A stretch of DNA of 64,000 nt from Monodelphis domestica. Lineage: Eukaryota; Chordata; Mammalia; Didelphimorphia; Didelphidae. A program made the position numbers and the translations under genes. Positions 23,089-38,000 of this stretch are shown here, one piece after another (within the stretch, counting starts at the first letter, position 1; every line of letters begins with the position of its first letter). The DNA lies in NCBI RefSeq assembly GCF_027887165.1, contig NC_077230.1, positions 38,019,351-38,083,350 on the forward strand, read 5' to 3'. The notes beneath the pieces were generated by a model, which saw only the letters and a list, made by a program, of their open reading frames with translations, was not told where the DNA came from and ran no database searches.

Positions 23089-26000
23089 GTAAGCTTTAAC
23101 TATAAAATTGCTTATTTCATACATGTATGCCATTTTTCATCAATTTTATTTTTATTAATTTGTTTTTCACATCAATAAACATCAAATCTAGAAAATATTA
23201 AAAATATTAGGAATAATTCCCAAATGAAGATTAAGGAGTGTAAGTTTAACTGATAAATATTTTTGATATCATAACTTTTAAAATAATTTCAGAAAGGTGA
23301 GTTATAGCAATAAGGCACTATTTCCATTGATATTCTTGTCCTTGTTTAGTGAAAAATAATATGATAGAAGATGATCTAACCATACCAGATATCAAAGTGT
23401 ATTATTATAAAGTACTTATCTTCAAACTAATCTATTATTGATGAAGAAAGAGTAGTGGATCCATGGAGTAGAGTAGGTACACACAATATGCACAGTAGAA
23501 ATGACTTTAGTAATGTTGTGTTTCTTACATGCAAAAATCCATATTTTAGGGTCAAGAACTCACTGGGTCAAAAACTGCTGAGAAAACCAGAAAGCATTTT
23601 GGCAGAAACTAGATGTAGACCAATGCCACACATCATGTATCAAGATAAGGTCAAAGTGGCATTTGATTTATGCGTTCAGGGTAATGCCAGATTTAAATTA
23701 GGGGGAAAAGAATTATCAAATAAAGGACAGAGAACATTATAGGAGGTGCAATGGATCATTTTCATTACCTTTAAAAGTTTTCCTCACAAAACCAATATAG
23801 CTAAGACTAGAGGGAAAGAAGAAAAATGGGGAAAAATTTAAAGATCTGATTAAGGCCTCATTTCTCAAAGATATAGAGCACTGGATCAACTTCATAAAAA
23901 ATACAGGTTGTTCCCCAATTCATAGATGCTAAAATTATATGAATAATCAGTTTTCAGATGAAGAAATAAAAACTGTCTCTAGCCACATAAAAAAGCACTA
24001 AATCACTATGAAGAATACAAATTTAAACAACTCTTACTTTTCATGCCTATCAAATTTTCTTAAAGAGACAGGAAAGGAAAATGAAAAATGTTGGAGGTGA
24101 TGGGGGAATATTTGAGACACTAAGGTACAGATGGTGGAATTGTGAACTGATTCATCTATTCTAGAGAACAATGTGGACATATGCTCAAGGAGCTATACAA
24201 TTGTGCATATTCTTTGACTTGGCAATATCACGACTAAGACAGTATCCCAAAGAGATTAGAAATTTTTAAAAGATGAAAAAAAAATGTTCCTATATGTACA
24301 AAATAATTTATGGGAGTTCTTTTTTGTGTTGAAGAACTTAAAATTTCAGGGATAACATTCAATTGTGAAATGGCTGAAAAATTTGTGGTATGTGATTGCA
24401 ACAATATTATTGTGCTACATGAAATGATGATTAAGATGATTTCAAAAAACCTGGAACACTTATATGAACTGATGCAAAATGAAGGAAGCAGAAGCAGAAC
24501 ACTGGGTGCATGAACAGCAATGCTATGCAATGATCAACTGTAAATGACTTTGCTATGCCCAGAAATACAAAGATTGAAAGACAGTTCTGAAGAACTGAAA
24601 AATGTTATCCACTTACAGTGGAAAAGGTGATGGAATCTAAATGCAGAGCAAAACATATTTTTTTTACTTTATTTTCCTTTTTTCCTGGTATGTTTTATTT
24701 CTCAACATGATGAATAAGGAAGGAAATATGTTTTACATGACTGCATATGTATAATCTTTATCAAATTGCTTACCTTTTTAATGAGGTTGGAGACCAGGGT
24801 GAGTAGGAAAGAATTTGGAACTTAAAATAGATTTTATATGTCCTTAGAAAAAATTTTAATCATTAAAAATATTTTAATGTGCTTATATGCTGAAAGGTAG
24901 AAAGTTCAGCAAAATCATTGGTCTAGGGGAGACTGTAACAGAGTCAGATATATATTGCTAATTATTAAGGAAAAGATACCGGTAAAGTATAAGTGGATGG
25001 CTTATAATTCCAGTGCAAAGCTAGAGTGACCAGGCCAACTGTACTGGGAGGAAATTTTATTCTTACTGTTGCTTCAGATGTTTTAGGCTTTCATTATTAT
25101 TACTATTATTATTTTTGTATTTATAGGTGACAACGAACTGGGGCTTTGTACTTGTATCTTCTTTGATCCAGCAGATGAGGATGGAAAGGAACCAGGGGTT
25201 TTTATAACTGAAATTATTGAAGGAGGTGCAGTTCACAAACTTGGATGGTGAGTTTGGTTTTGTAATTTTATAAGAATTGACTTTGTAGGGAGGATTTAAC
25301 ATCATTCTAAAAAGGGTTAATATTGTAAACATGGAAAGTGACTACACAAATAAAATCTCTGAAAAATACAGAAATATCAACTTTAAAAATATTGTCATGA
25401 CCAAGCTAGTAAGGAAATGGAATTGGCTTGGAAACAAAGAGTCTATAATTCCACTCCAACTTGGTCTGTAAACTGTGACTTTATTCTTGATCATTGAGAA
25501 GGTCTTTAATAATTGCCATAATGAGCCCATTGTAAACATGTGCCCAGCTATTTCCAAATCAGGTCAAATTAACAAGTATTTATAAATCTGTACCATTCCA
25601 GAACCTGTGCTCTCCATGAAGGGATATAAAGAAAGTGGGAAAATAGTTCTTGATTTGGAGAAATGAAAAACTGAATTGACTAGGCAACAAACAAATTACT
25701 ATTGTGTGCAGAAAAGATCTATACTAAATAAATGTGAGAAAATCTGGGTGTGGGGGATACTTTGGTTGTATTAGAAAAAATGGTATCCATGAGACACTGG
25801 CAACTATCTTCAGAGATTATTGAAATTTGACTATACAATAAAATAATTCCTGAATTGAGAGAGGGCTTCCTAGATATAGGAATGTAGGAATATACATTTA
25901 AAATATTACTATAAACTGCCCAAAGTGAATCCTTGAGAAAGGAAAAAAATAAGAAATGCAAATAGGTTGCCAAATCATAACTTTAACCTTGTAAGAATTT

Positions 26001-29000
26001 ACTATGCAACTGAGGTCAAATGGTACCCTCTATGTCCTTGCTCATGATGTAATTTTGGACTTTAAAATAGAATTCTTCCTGAGATGACACTCTGTTACAT
26101 AGAACTGAAAGCAAAAAATGCCATCAGGTTTTCTGTTTCAAAGCCTGAGGCTCATTACTTCTTCATCCCCAACTCACTTAGCCCAGATGGTTTTAGAATT
26201 TGTTCCTGCTTCCAAGATTGTAACAGAATTGATTTCTTTAGATGCCTATCCTGAATATCCCAGATAAATGGTGAAAATTTTCTCCTCTTAACCTCCCAAA
26301 GTTGTTTTCTTTTCCTCAGTTTCTATGATGACATTTATCTGTTTATTATCACCCAAGGTCTCTACAATAAAAATATCAACTAGAAGTTTCCTTCTGAATT
26401 ATCGTCTCCTTACTCAGTCTTCAGTCAGTGGGTGCATTGTCTGATACCTCAGAAGAATCATTTGTTTTAGTTTCTGCAGATCCTATTGACTTTCTGAAGA
26501 ATATTAAAATTGAAACAATACTCTGATAATTGTTTGTAGGAGGGCATCTGTGTTTGTGGATGATTTCTCTTGGATCCTTCTCACTGTGTTTTCCAAGATC
26601 TGCCAAAGTCCCTTCCTTTTTCAATCTCATTTCATTATTGAGACTTAGCCAGCTGGAAAGGCTTGGAGTACAGACTCAGTTATGAACACTAATCATCCTT
26701 GAAGCCCACTTAAAAAAAATCCAGGGAAGAATCCCCAGACAGGCTGCAGGGTAATGAAATTATTGAGACACACCAGCCCTCTAAGTCCTCTGATTAATTT
26801 GTAGAGAAGTGGTGACTGAAAAATTTGTAAGTGGCAACCATTATAGTAATGGTATGATGAGTCATTGAAGTCTATCTCTTAAATTAGTACCATATCTTCT
26901 AATCATACACATGCATTGGACTTTTAGGTCATAAAAATCTTCAATGTAATTTTAATTACTCTGCAATTCTATTTTTCAGTATCCGTGTATTTGACCAGAT
27001 TATTAAAATAGGTGACATCAATCTAATTGGATTGGATGAAGCAGAAATCATCTCTACTTTTAAAAAAATGGACGATTCTCCTTTCCAGTAAGTAAATTTT
27101 CCCACATTTCTTTAAGATGCAGAGATTGCTAGATCATTGTTTTTGATTTGGAAATTTCTTTAGCAATGTGTTCAAACAGAAAAATTGGGGAGAAAGAAAG
27201 CCTAATTAACATGTTTAAATAATTTCTCTTTTTGTCTTCTTTTGCTAGGAAATGACCCTCTTTTTTTTTCTGTTCAGCAGTTCACAAGACATTTTAGGAC
27301 CCATTTGCACCTTCCTTTCTGAATACTCTATCACATCTCAAGCAAACCCTTGATTTTCGTTTGCATTTATTTTTAGTTAATGAATTTTTATTTTCTTGGC
27401 AAATAATGCTCCTTGAACCTGAAGAGGTTTTTTTGTTTTGTTTTTTGTTTTGTTTTGTTTTGTTTTTGTAAGAATGAAAGCTTAGCTGAATTTCCCCATT
27501 CAGCACTTTGCATGGCTATGTCTTAATCCAAAGTACATAAATTAAATGTGGATATTTTGTACCTAGGATTGAAATTGGCCGCGAACCACCTGAAGTGAAG
27601 TCAAAACTTATCGAACTCCTCGAGTTGTCAGAGGAAAGGAAGAAATATTTTATGGATTCGCTCATAGTACAGGTATTATGTGAACCAAATAAAAAAATGC
27701 AGAAACGCAAAATTCTTTCTTTTTTTATCATAATATTAAAATAAAATTTTGGTTCTTTAAAACGTTTCCTTTCCTACTCTTCAGTAACTTCATCTTAATT
27801 TATTACATACTTTTTTATTGTTGCTCTTTTATGCAATTTTACCAATGTCTCTGAGATTTACATTCTAATCTTCTCTGATGCACTCCAACCTTCACCACTG
27901 AATTATCATTTGTAGTATAGAGAATGAATTAAGCAAAACTGAACAATAAATACAGCAACTGAATCTGATAGTTTTTGCTCCTTTCTGAACAAAGGAGATA
28001 TATACATGTGTGTATGTGTATGTATATTTTTATATCTCTAACTTTTGTCCCAGACTTAGATTTTCCATTACAATTAGTCAGAGGATGGCAAAATTTTAAT
28101 GCTGCTTTAATTTACCTTAGTTATAAAGAGCCTTCTGTTTCTGCTTACTTTACATTATTTAATGTGGGGTTTTTTAATGTCTCGTAGAATTCTTATTGTT
28201 AATTTCAAAAACTTAATAATATCTCATTATATAATATATCACAGCATTTGTTCAGGTCTTCCCAAATTAACGGACACTTTGTATTCAGACAAAGAATATG
28301 TGAGTGTATCCATATTCCCTTGATTTCCTGCCTTTGATGACTTTGGGGTTTCACTTCTATTCTAGTTGCATTGATTTTGTTCATGTTAAATCTTTCTCAG
28401 TAGTGCAAAATTTCTATTTTTTCTTTTATTATAATCACAAACCCCCTAGTTTTTTACCATCAATATGCCTCACAAATATTGGTGTAAGAGGTCTTATTCC
28501 TGTTGTTTTTCTAATTTTGAATGCTGTATGGATATTGGTTGATATTAAGGTTGTATATGCAACTTGAATTCATTATGGTAAATTATATAGCCCTTTCCTA
28601 TTCAAACTTTCATTTGTATCACATGATTTCCAGTTTTTCTCAGGCCTTCCAGAATACAGAATCCTTCCTCTCTCATTTTTGTTTTTGGGTTTTTGAACCC
28701 CTGGAGTGCTGAGTTAATTATCTTCTGGGACTTCCTCATGGTAGAATATTTTATGAACTCTTAATTATTGTCAAGTAATCCTGAGTAATTTTATTAATTT
28801 TGAAGGTTCAGTTTGAGGACCTGTTAATTTTAGACCTCTTTTATTATTCTTGTCTTTAACATTTCCATTAAGATTCCTTTTCACAACAATCTCTGACCAA
28901 CAATCTTTTTTTTTTTTATGTCTTTCTGTATCCTATCTCTAAGGCTTTCCCCAAAATGCTGGTCTACCAATCTGTAAGCCCCTGGAGGTGAAGGAATGTT

Positions 29001-32000
29001 TTATCTTTATATCCCCAGGACAACACACAGGCTTGCACTTTTTAGATGCTTAAGAAATTATGATTGAATTAGTTGCTCATGTTGTTATGCTGATGCATAA
29101 GCAGGCTCTTGCTTTTTATTCTGTGCTATTTAGCTAGATGTTTTGGCAAACTCTTTAAAATGTTTTACTATAATTTTGAAATGACCATCTGTCCTCTAAT
29201 AATGATAATGTCTTTGGAAGAAAGATCAAAGAATATATTTAATCTTTCAAAGTGTGTATATGGGTATATTGGTATATATTTCATTTTGCAAAAAGTATAA
29301 AAGTATTTACTACTGCCTCCTTAAAACCTCTTTCCTATCCAATTATGAAATCTTTAAACATTAGCACATTAGGAGAGTGGATTTTGTTTGTTTATTTTAA
29401 GCATGTTCTTGAGATTTCTTAGATTTAGGCCTATATTGTAATTACACTTTCTAAACATTTTCTCCATTTAAAGGAAAAAATTAGAGATATCACTATTGTG
29501 AGAGGACAAGCAAGTATTTGTAGAAGTCCAAGAGTACCATGGTACTGGATGGCCAGGTATATATAGAGATATATATATATAGGTATAAAGATATATATGT
29601 AAGCTTTTATTGAGTATGTAAACTAGTGGTTTTTTTAGACAAAACTTAGTGAAAGGTTAATAATAAAACAACAATATGCTTTTGCCTCTAAATTCCATTT
29701 ACTGGGAAGATTTCCAAATTGGAGACTGAATTTAAAAAATGTATATATTCAGTGGGTTTTTGGGATAATATTTTCCTGATGAGGAATGGCCTCATCATTT
29801 CTGGCTTATAAATATATAGAATGAAATAATATAGTGCATTTAAATAAGTAAATATCAGGAATAGAAGAAATCTGGAAACATCTTGATAAACTTTGATGTA
29901 AAGCAAATAGAACAGATAAAAACAAAAACAAAAAGAATGTTTTTTTTAACTTTACCTTCTGTCCTATAATTGAAGCTAAGTGTCAGTTCCAAAGCATAAG
30001 AGCAGTAAGAGCTAGGCATTGGGGTCAAAAGACCAGCCCAGGGTCACATAGCAAAGAAGAACCTGAGGCCAGATTTGAATGCAGGACCTCCCATCTCCAG
30101 AATCTCTCTATCCACTCAGCCAATTAGCTGTTCATGAGAATATATTTTTTGTGAATCAAGACAAAAAAAAAGGTCTAGAGAGAGCAATGGATAAGCAAAA
30201 ACTGTTAGGCAGAAGAATAGATTTAAAAATGTTATTTTAGAGTGTTTCACTGACTCCCTATTATGTAAATTCATGTTCACCATAAATAGCACAAAAAGGT
30301 AGAGTCTCCTAAGCATGATGATTGTTCCTTAGGTTACTAAAAGTGTTGAATCAAGCATGAAACTCCCTAGGTTTCTTCAAATGCACAATATATTTTAGAC
30401 TCTTCATACATCTAGTGATAATGTCCAGTTCTGATTGTATCTCTCCAGGACTTCTTAAATATTGACACTGTTTTAGTGAAAAATTCAGAGTTTTTTGCAC
30501 TCATTGCTTTCTAGAATTATTGAACATATAGAAGGATGAATTTTTTTCAAATATCTATGGTCACTCCAAGATAGATGCAAAGTTAAGACAGTGTAGTTTC
30601 CTAGAGTCACAACTTATTGTCATATTGTTGTTCAGTTGTATAATTCTTCCTAGGACACTCTTCAGAGTTTTCTTGGCAAAAATACTAGAGTGGTTTGCTA
30701 TTTCCTTCTCTAGCTCATTTAACAGGTGAGGAAACTGAGGCAAACATGATTAAGTGACTTGCCTAGTGTTACACAGTTAATAAGTGTTTGATTTGATGAC
30801 TGAATTTTAACTTAAAAGATGAGACTTTCCTTACTCTAGGCTTGACACATCCAGTGTGCCACCTACCTATCCTTGCTGCCATTAATATTCACATTTTGAG
30901 TTGGATTACCTAGAGAAAAGAGTAAAATATAACTCAGCTGTGTGCCTGTGATATCAAATAGGGATAGGAATTTCCCAAAGGAGTATAACAGTGACAAAGG
31001 GTTGTAAAGTTTAAAATTAGTGGTTGGATGATGATTATATGAAATTATGTGATTGCCAGTACTTATTACAACTTGAGTCAGAATTTATTTACAAATAGAG
31101 AGGAAACAATAAAGAAGAGAAATGTAAGGGGGATGGAGAAGTTATCTATCCTATCAATCTAAATGCTTTTCTCTGGGTCTGCTTAATCCAGGAAGAGATT
31201 AATTAGCTCTAACCAGGAACCTTGCAGCCTCCTCCAAGATGGAAGTTAGTCTCTCTAAAATCTAGGAGAGGGATCAGCCTTTTACTCACCCAAGGGAATA
31301 ATCCTAGAGTCAGAGTCCAATTAGAAGCCTAGTTCCAAACCCATGATCCAAGCAAGTCTCCAGCAAAGCTCCCTTGAAGACTATCTAAGACTATCTCCAG
31401 AAGACAATCTCTTCAGACTATCTTCTCAAAGACAATCACTCTGCCCTAAAGAAGTTCGGGGTTTGCTTTTTATGGTGACTTCTTGTCCCCTCCCCTCTTC
31501 TCAGGGGTCAGTCACAGTTTCCAAATTGTCTAGCACTGCCCATGGGGCAGTATGGGTAGGATCAACTTTTCACCTTCTGAAGGTTAAATTCTCATCAAAA
31601 AGATTCACAGATTCCTGGCTGACTGAGGTGTGAATTCTCTAAGTACCTTGCTAGATTCTCATCTAGTACTAAATATGGTGTTTCATCTTTTGTTGGTACA
31701 ATTTAAAAGGAGACAAAGGAGAGTTAATCCTCTTTTTCTGTCAAGTGAAGGTACTAAATAGGGGTACTTAATAGTGTTAACTCAGGATAGACAGTAAAGA
31801 ATTCCCTTTTCACAGGATACTGGGGTCCAGAGGATTGGGATGATGCTGTGTCCTCTCCTTTTCCATTAAGGTCTTTCCTGTTTTTGACCTAAGCATGTAA
31901 TGACTACTTTAGTCTTGGGGAGACCAGACCACTTGAAGGAAAGATCAGGCATTTATCTCAGTCTTTGCTTCCTTTTGCCTCTACTCAGTAGCTCCAAGGA

Positions 32001-35000
32001 AAATTGAACAGAAAAATTTGGTCAAATAAGGAAGTGCAAAAGTACTTGATCTACTCTGTGAGACAGCTATGTATTTCCTCTTCATAAAACATAGGCTTAA
32101 TAAACCCAGGGTCTGAATTCAGTTCAGGCTCTCTGGACCTCTGAAATTCAGAATGTTGATTTTATGCAGAACACAATAACCTCAAGACTGATGTTGGATC
32201 ATTTATGTAGGACAGGCAGTTAGAGGTTCAAGGTTGCTGAATTGAGCCCTAAAGATCTTGTGTCCACATGGAAAAAGCTGCCAGACTCTTAGAGTGGGCA
32301 GGACAGCCCATCCTCCTTCTGTTCAGGAGAGAATTATTTGCCACATGCCCTAGAGTCATGATGGTAAACCTATGGCACATGTGCCAAAGATGGCACAGAG
32401 AGAACTCTCTGTGGACACACATGTGCCTTCCATGGCAGAGTTAATTACTAGAAAGGTAGAAGAACTTGGGGTAGGGGGACTGCTCCCTTCCCCTCTCTCC
32501 ACTGTGCATCCTTACCCCTCAGTACTCACTCCCATTCCTGAGTGGAGTGCTCAGGCTACTCTCCTCTCTTTCTCCCTCCCCTGTCTGAGTAAGGGCAGAG
32601 GACACTTGGTTGCTGGGTGGCATGGTCTCTAAAAGGTTCTAAAAGGTTTGCCATCACTATCCTAGAGCCTTTTTGGTGAACCTATAGCAGGTGTGCTGGA
32701 GGGGCTGCTCCCTTCCCCTCTCCATGTGCGCAAGGACAATTCTTATATCACCTGCCCCTCAGCCTAGCAGTCAAATGGGAACATTTCCTCCTTCCCCTGT
32801 CTGGAGTAAAGTCAGTTGTTCTTACATGCATCGTGAGGGTTTCAGTTTGGTCACTTGCTCTCTAAAAGTTTTGCCATCACTGCCCTGGAGAATCAAAGGA
32901 GGAGATGCGATAACACCCCCCACACACATACCTCCTCCTGTCACAGGGCTGGGACAGCTCTGAGCATGTTCCATCTCCATTATCATGACATTTATATGAG
33001 AAGACAGTCAGATAGACAGGCAGACATAGTGCAAAATTCATTATTCACATTTGTTCTAAATGCAAGTTTAGGCCTTTCTTGAACCTCTAATATGAGAAAA
33101 ATCACAATTCAAGAGAGCTGTGATTACTTCTGTTACAATGATTGGGAGAATCATGTGGCATAATTTTGGAGTTGTGTGTTTTTATTTTATCTTTAGAGCT
33201 CATTAAATAATATTTGAGTAAGTAGAGATATAGGCTAGATGTATAATTTCATTGAAATAGGGAATACTCATGTGTATAGTTAGAAAATCTTGAAACCCTA
33301 CTACATTACCCAGAATACTTTTCCCTTTGTGCACATTTGAGTCAATTCACATAACTGTTTATAAGTTCTGTAGCTCCTCTCAATTGCTCTCTTCTTTCAT
33401 GACTGGTCCTGGGTATCGGTAGTTCTTTTATTTTAGTTATTAATTAATAAAAGTTTAAAAATAAAATTTATAGAATATTAATTTTAATCTTTACATTTTG
33501 GTTTACCACAAAGAGAATTTTCAAATATTTTTTTAAGATAGAATAGATAAATTTTTTCAAGCATGCTTTTCTGCCAGCCCACCTGCTTTCCCCACCGTCT
33601 GCTTGAACCAGCTCTCCTCCCACTACTGCTGCTGCCACCCACCACCAGATCTTGGGAGTGGTTTCTCCTCTCCCTGCATGCTCTTGGGAAGAGTGCTCAG
33701 CTGCAGTCTCCCACTGCTATTTCTGATTCAAGTGTCTGCACAGAGGGTGAGATTCCCCAATTTTTGGCCAGTCTTTTCCCCACTCCAGGTGGGTTTTTGA
33801 GCCTGTGCTAGCCATTTTTCAGTGAGGAAAAGTGACACCATGCTATTCAGCCCCACCCCCTTCTAGTTTATAAGCTGAATTTCTTAAACTGACCCTTGGC
33901 ACCTGGCTTGCAACTCAGCATTTTTTTCACAGGAAAGGGGACCCATCTGCTGTTTTTTTTTTTTTGAGGGCACATTAACACAAATCAATGGATTTTAGAT
34001 TTTATTTTTCTACCTCCTACCCAAAACATCGAGGACTAATCTTTCTTTCATATGAAAATATGCTATTGTTCTCCCTTGAAGTTTTGCCCTTCTTTGAGTT
34101 TACTCTTTAAATAAAATCCATTCAGTCTTCCCTTTTTTTTTTTTTTGGAGGAAAAATGCTTTTACAAAGCATGCTAGGAACTCTCACAGAACAGTTTGAA
34201 TTGCTTGATGTCTAACTAGTGCATATTAGTTCTTGTTTTTTTTACTAGCAGTTTGTATTTGCACTGCATATTTCCCATTTTGTTTGCTTCTCAAGAATAT
34301 GCAACAGGCTAGGGGGAAGCTGGGTAGCTCAGTGGATTGCAAGCCAGCCCTAGAGACGGGAGGTCCTAGGTTCAAATCTGGCCTCAGACACTTCCCAGAT
34401 GTGTGACCATGGGCAAGTCACTTGACCCCCATTGCCTAGCCCTTACCACTCTTCTGCCTTGGAGCCAATACTCAGTATTGACTCCAAGAAGGAAGGTAAG
34501 GGTTTAAAAAAAAAAAGAATATGCAACAGGCTAGACTGCTTAAATTAGAGACCAAACTGAAATATTCTGACAAAGTGTTATGGGGTTCAGATGTGTACCC
34601 CTAGGGTTCAGGAAGGATACCTTTGGCAAGAATGCAAGTCTCCAAAACTTAGCTTAAAAACAAAAAGAGAAATTTATTAGTTTAGGAGGCAATGTTGAGA
34701 ATGGCCAGGAGGATAGCAAGGTGGAGCAGCAAGATGGGGAGCAGTTCCTTGGGAGGACAGCATGAATGGAAAGGCTGCTCCCCTGAGGACAGCATAGATG
34801 GAAAAGCTGTCCCCCCAGACGACATCAGTTCTGGGGATTTAATACTCTTTACAACAGATGCTATGTCATGGTGTGGACATGACCTAGAGTGTTAATAATC
34901 ACTCAGGCATTTGGTGGGGTTGAGGTGGTCATCTGACTTGGGTCTGCCTGGAGGCATAAAGATTCCTTAACAAAAAGATATCTTGAGATATAGCCTGATA

Positions 35001-38000
35001 GGATCTAGGTGTAGCCTGGAGGTGTGTCTCTCTGTCCAAAATAGTTTGCCTGAGTTTCTGGGGGTACAGTGCCCATGTCAAAAGTTTTGATATTCTTAAA
35101 TATTCTCAACACACAGAGTAGAGAATCCTGCCCATTGCTTCTATCAGAAATTTCCGAGTTCTGACAAATGAAGTGCAAATAGTTAATAAATAGTGCGGAG
35201 GGGAATGAACATTAAAAGAGATCTGGAAGTTTATTGTTTCCTAACTACTTTTAATTTATTAACCTCCATGAGAGTAAAAGAAGTCTATTGGAATTGGAGA
35301 AAAGGATTTTTGACGTCCCTGCCTATGTCTTTGTTACGCTTATTTTATTTGCTGATTGCTTGTGTTAAGAGTTAATTTTTTTAAAGTTCATATGTTAATC
35401 TAATCAATATCTTTCTGATATACTGAATCATTTCAAGCTAATGTTTTTGCCTATTAGATATATTCTATTATATTGATTTTTGTACCTTTCCCTCTGACTG
35501 TACTGAAGAACATCATTATGAAAGCCCATAAACACCTTTTTCAGTGGCAAAATCATAACTCATTAGGGGTGTGCTGCCGTGTCACATAGATAATGATGGA
35601 TGGACTTCATCAAAACTGGTTACAACTTGTATACAACCTTTAGAGAATTTAATGAGCTAAGAATTTCAATTGCAATTTTAAGAGGTCTACAGAAATTACT
35701 TTAGATATCTAGGAGATTTCTGGAATGATATTTAAAATATATGTGCATACATATATTTTAAAAAATGTTGAACTAAAAGGTAGAGAACCAAATAGATGTT
35801 CCTACCTAGCCTAGAAAGGCTAAGTGACTTGCCCAAGTTAATACAACTAATTAGTGGAAACTAACAACTAGGTTCTAGAACTAGAACTTGAGTCCAAATC
35901 TCTTTAATTCCAAGATGGTTTGATTGCCAGTTGTATGAAACTGCTACCTTTTCTTCCACAGTGACCTGAAATTTGTTATTGGGGCACTGAAAATATTAAT
36001 AGAAGAAGATCAGGGATGTAGAAAAAACATCCAAGCTATCTTTGAGCAGGTAAGACAGCACAGTTCCTCCCCATTAATCAAGTTTTATTGAATGTTAGTT
36101 GTGTTCACAGTGATAAAAGTGGTGGAAAGCAAAGCAGTCAGTGTGAATGGTGCCCATAATAATGCATGAAATAAATGCTTCCTATTTCATTCATCCATTC
36201 TGTTGATCAGTCCAAACAAAACTTTTCAATCTTACTAAAACTCTTCTTGGCCTAAGAGGACTGCTTTATGAAAGGTGAATTGACCAAAACTCCCATATCA
36301 CTACTCTCTGCCTACTTCTACTTATCACTACTTGATCAAGAGAAAGGATCATCGGCTGGGGTATCCTTCTTCCTTGCTTCCCTTACTCCATTGCAGCTAT
36401 TAACTACTCTTAGGTCTTAAGATGTGTATCAGTAACTTTCTTCCTTCTGAAGTGAAGAAGGCCCACCAGGCTTTTTTTATTATTATTTTCTCTGTGAATG
36501 TGCCTCTGAAGTCTGCTAGAATGTAGGCCTTACAATCGATTTCCCCTACTTTTATGCTATCATTGTAACTACTAATTGAAGTACCTCTGGATGTGTGCAA
36601 AATGCTGCTAAGCTCTGGAAACATAAATAGAAAAAATGAAACATTTCCTGATCTTGAGACACTCTTACTCGATACTCTAAGTGGAAAGTACAACATTTAA
36701 AATAAGGTTCAGCTGAAGCACAAGATGGAATGGTTCAGAAGTCCTGGGGTCTCAGTGGTAGAATGGATGGAATGGATAGCAAGCGCCATTTGGCAATGAT
36801 TTCACAAAGATTAGTTAGACTGGTTCTGCCATCTATCACATCAGTAAATTCTTTTTGTATTTGAGGATTAAACCCAGTGTCTCGGTCACATATTATCAAG
36901 GCTTTCCTGTTGTCATTGGATAAAGTCTAAACCCAGTACCTTCCATATTCTGACACCAGAGGGTTCCATACTTAATTCCCAGAGTACCATAAAATAATTT
37001 ATATACATATATATATATATGCATATATCTATATCTATATCTTTGTAGTCATATAAATCTTATATACCCAGAGCTTAGCTGAGGACAAGAAGACCAGACA
37101 TGGAAGAAGCTCTTAGTAGTGAATATCATTTTTCCTTTTTTCTATACACATGTAAATCTGTGTGTCAGTATATACATATATATGCACATAAATTCATGCA
37201 CACATTTATTTATATATGTGTATGTGTGTATGTGTCGATATCTATACCTCTATCTAAGGCCAGGTTACTTACTCATCAGACCTGCCCTAACATTCTTCTA
37301 GTTTGCAAAAGGGCTTGTCACTGTAATTTCTCAGCTATTATGGTATTTCCACTGACTGTTTTTGAACATCTCTTGGAGTCCATTTTACTAAATTACAATC
37401 CTCCTAGAAGCAGAAACTGTCTTTCCCCCTGTATATACAGAACTATGCAGGAAGAGAGGCTTCGTTTTCTAGTGTTAGGAAGTGATATGTATTGAAGTGG
37501 TCCCCCTGATGTCCATCCTGGATGTCTGAAGCTCACCAGGTCAGTAACATCTTACTGCTTTTGGCAGCTTCCTGCAACTAAATGGCAGTGAAGGTGTCAC
37601 CTTGCCTTGAAAAACACAATTCTTAACTGGGAGAGCTTTTAAGCTTTGGATTCTATCCCTAACCTCATTCCTATCTACATGCCTATCTCTTTCCCTCTTC
37701 CCATTCCCATCCATGTCCCCATCTCAGTTCCCAAACCTATCCCTGTCTCTAATCTCATGTAAATCTCTCGTCCTATCCTGATTAGTTTTACTCAATAGCT
37801 ACTAGTCATGGAATTTGTGCATATGTTTTTGAATGTAATAGATCTTAAGGGGTCATTTGAGAATAAAGAGGTCAGATAAGTGGCTAGCAGGAATAACTGA
37901 GATGGTTGTGACTGTTGGAGAGGAAAAGGATTGAATAGCGTGTAATTAATAGATTTATTTTGGTTCATTTGGTAAATTTCAGGCTAACATTTTTCAAGAC

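Noticed and set aside
32372-33082. Cluster of overlapping 75-90-codon frames
   Set aside because: They lie inside GC-rich hAT elements and flank, in several frames at once, with no recognisable family.
34322-34380. tRNA gene suggested by A-box and B-box motifs
   Set aside because: The motifs belong to a tRNA-derived SINE with A-tail and target duplication; no cloverleaf 3' half.
37100-37495. 131-codon open frame in a gene B intron
   Set aside because: It runs through TA/CA-rich microsatellite DNA, has low-complexity translation and is not conserved in gene A's matching intron.
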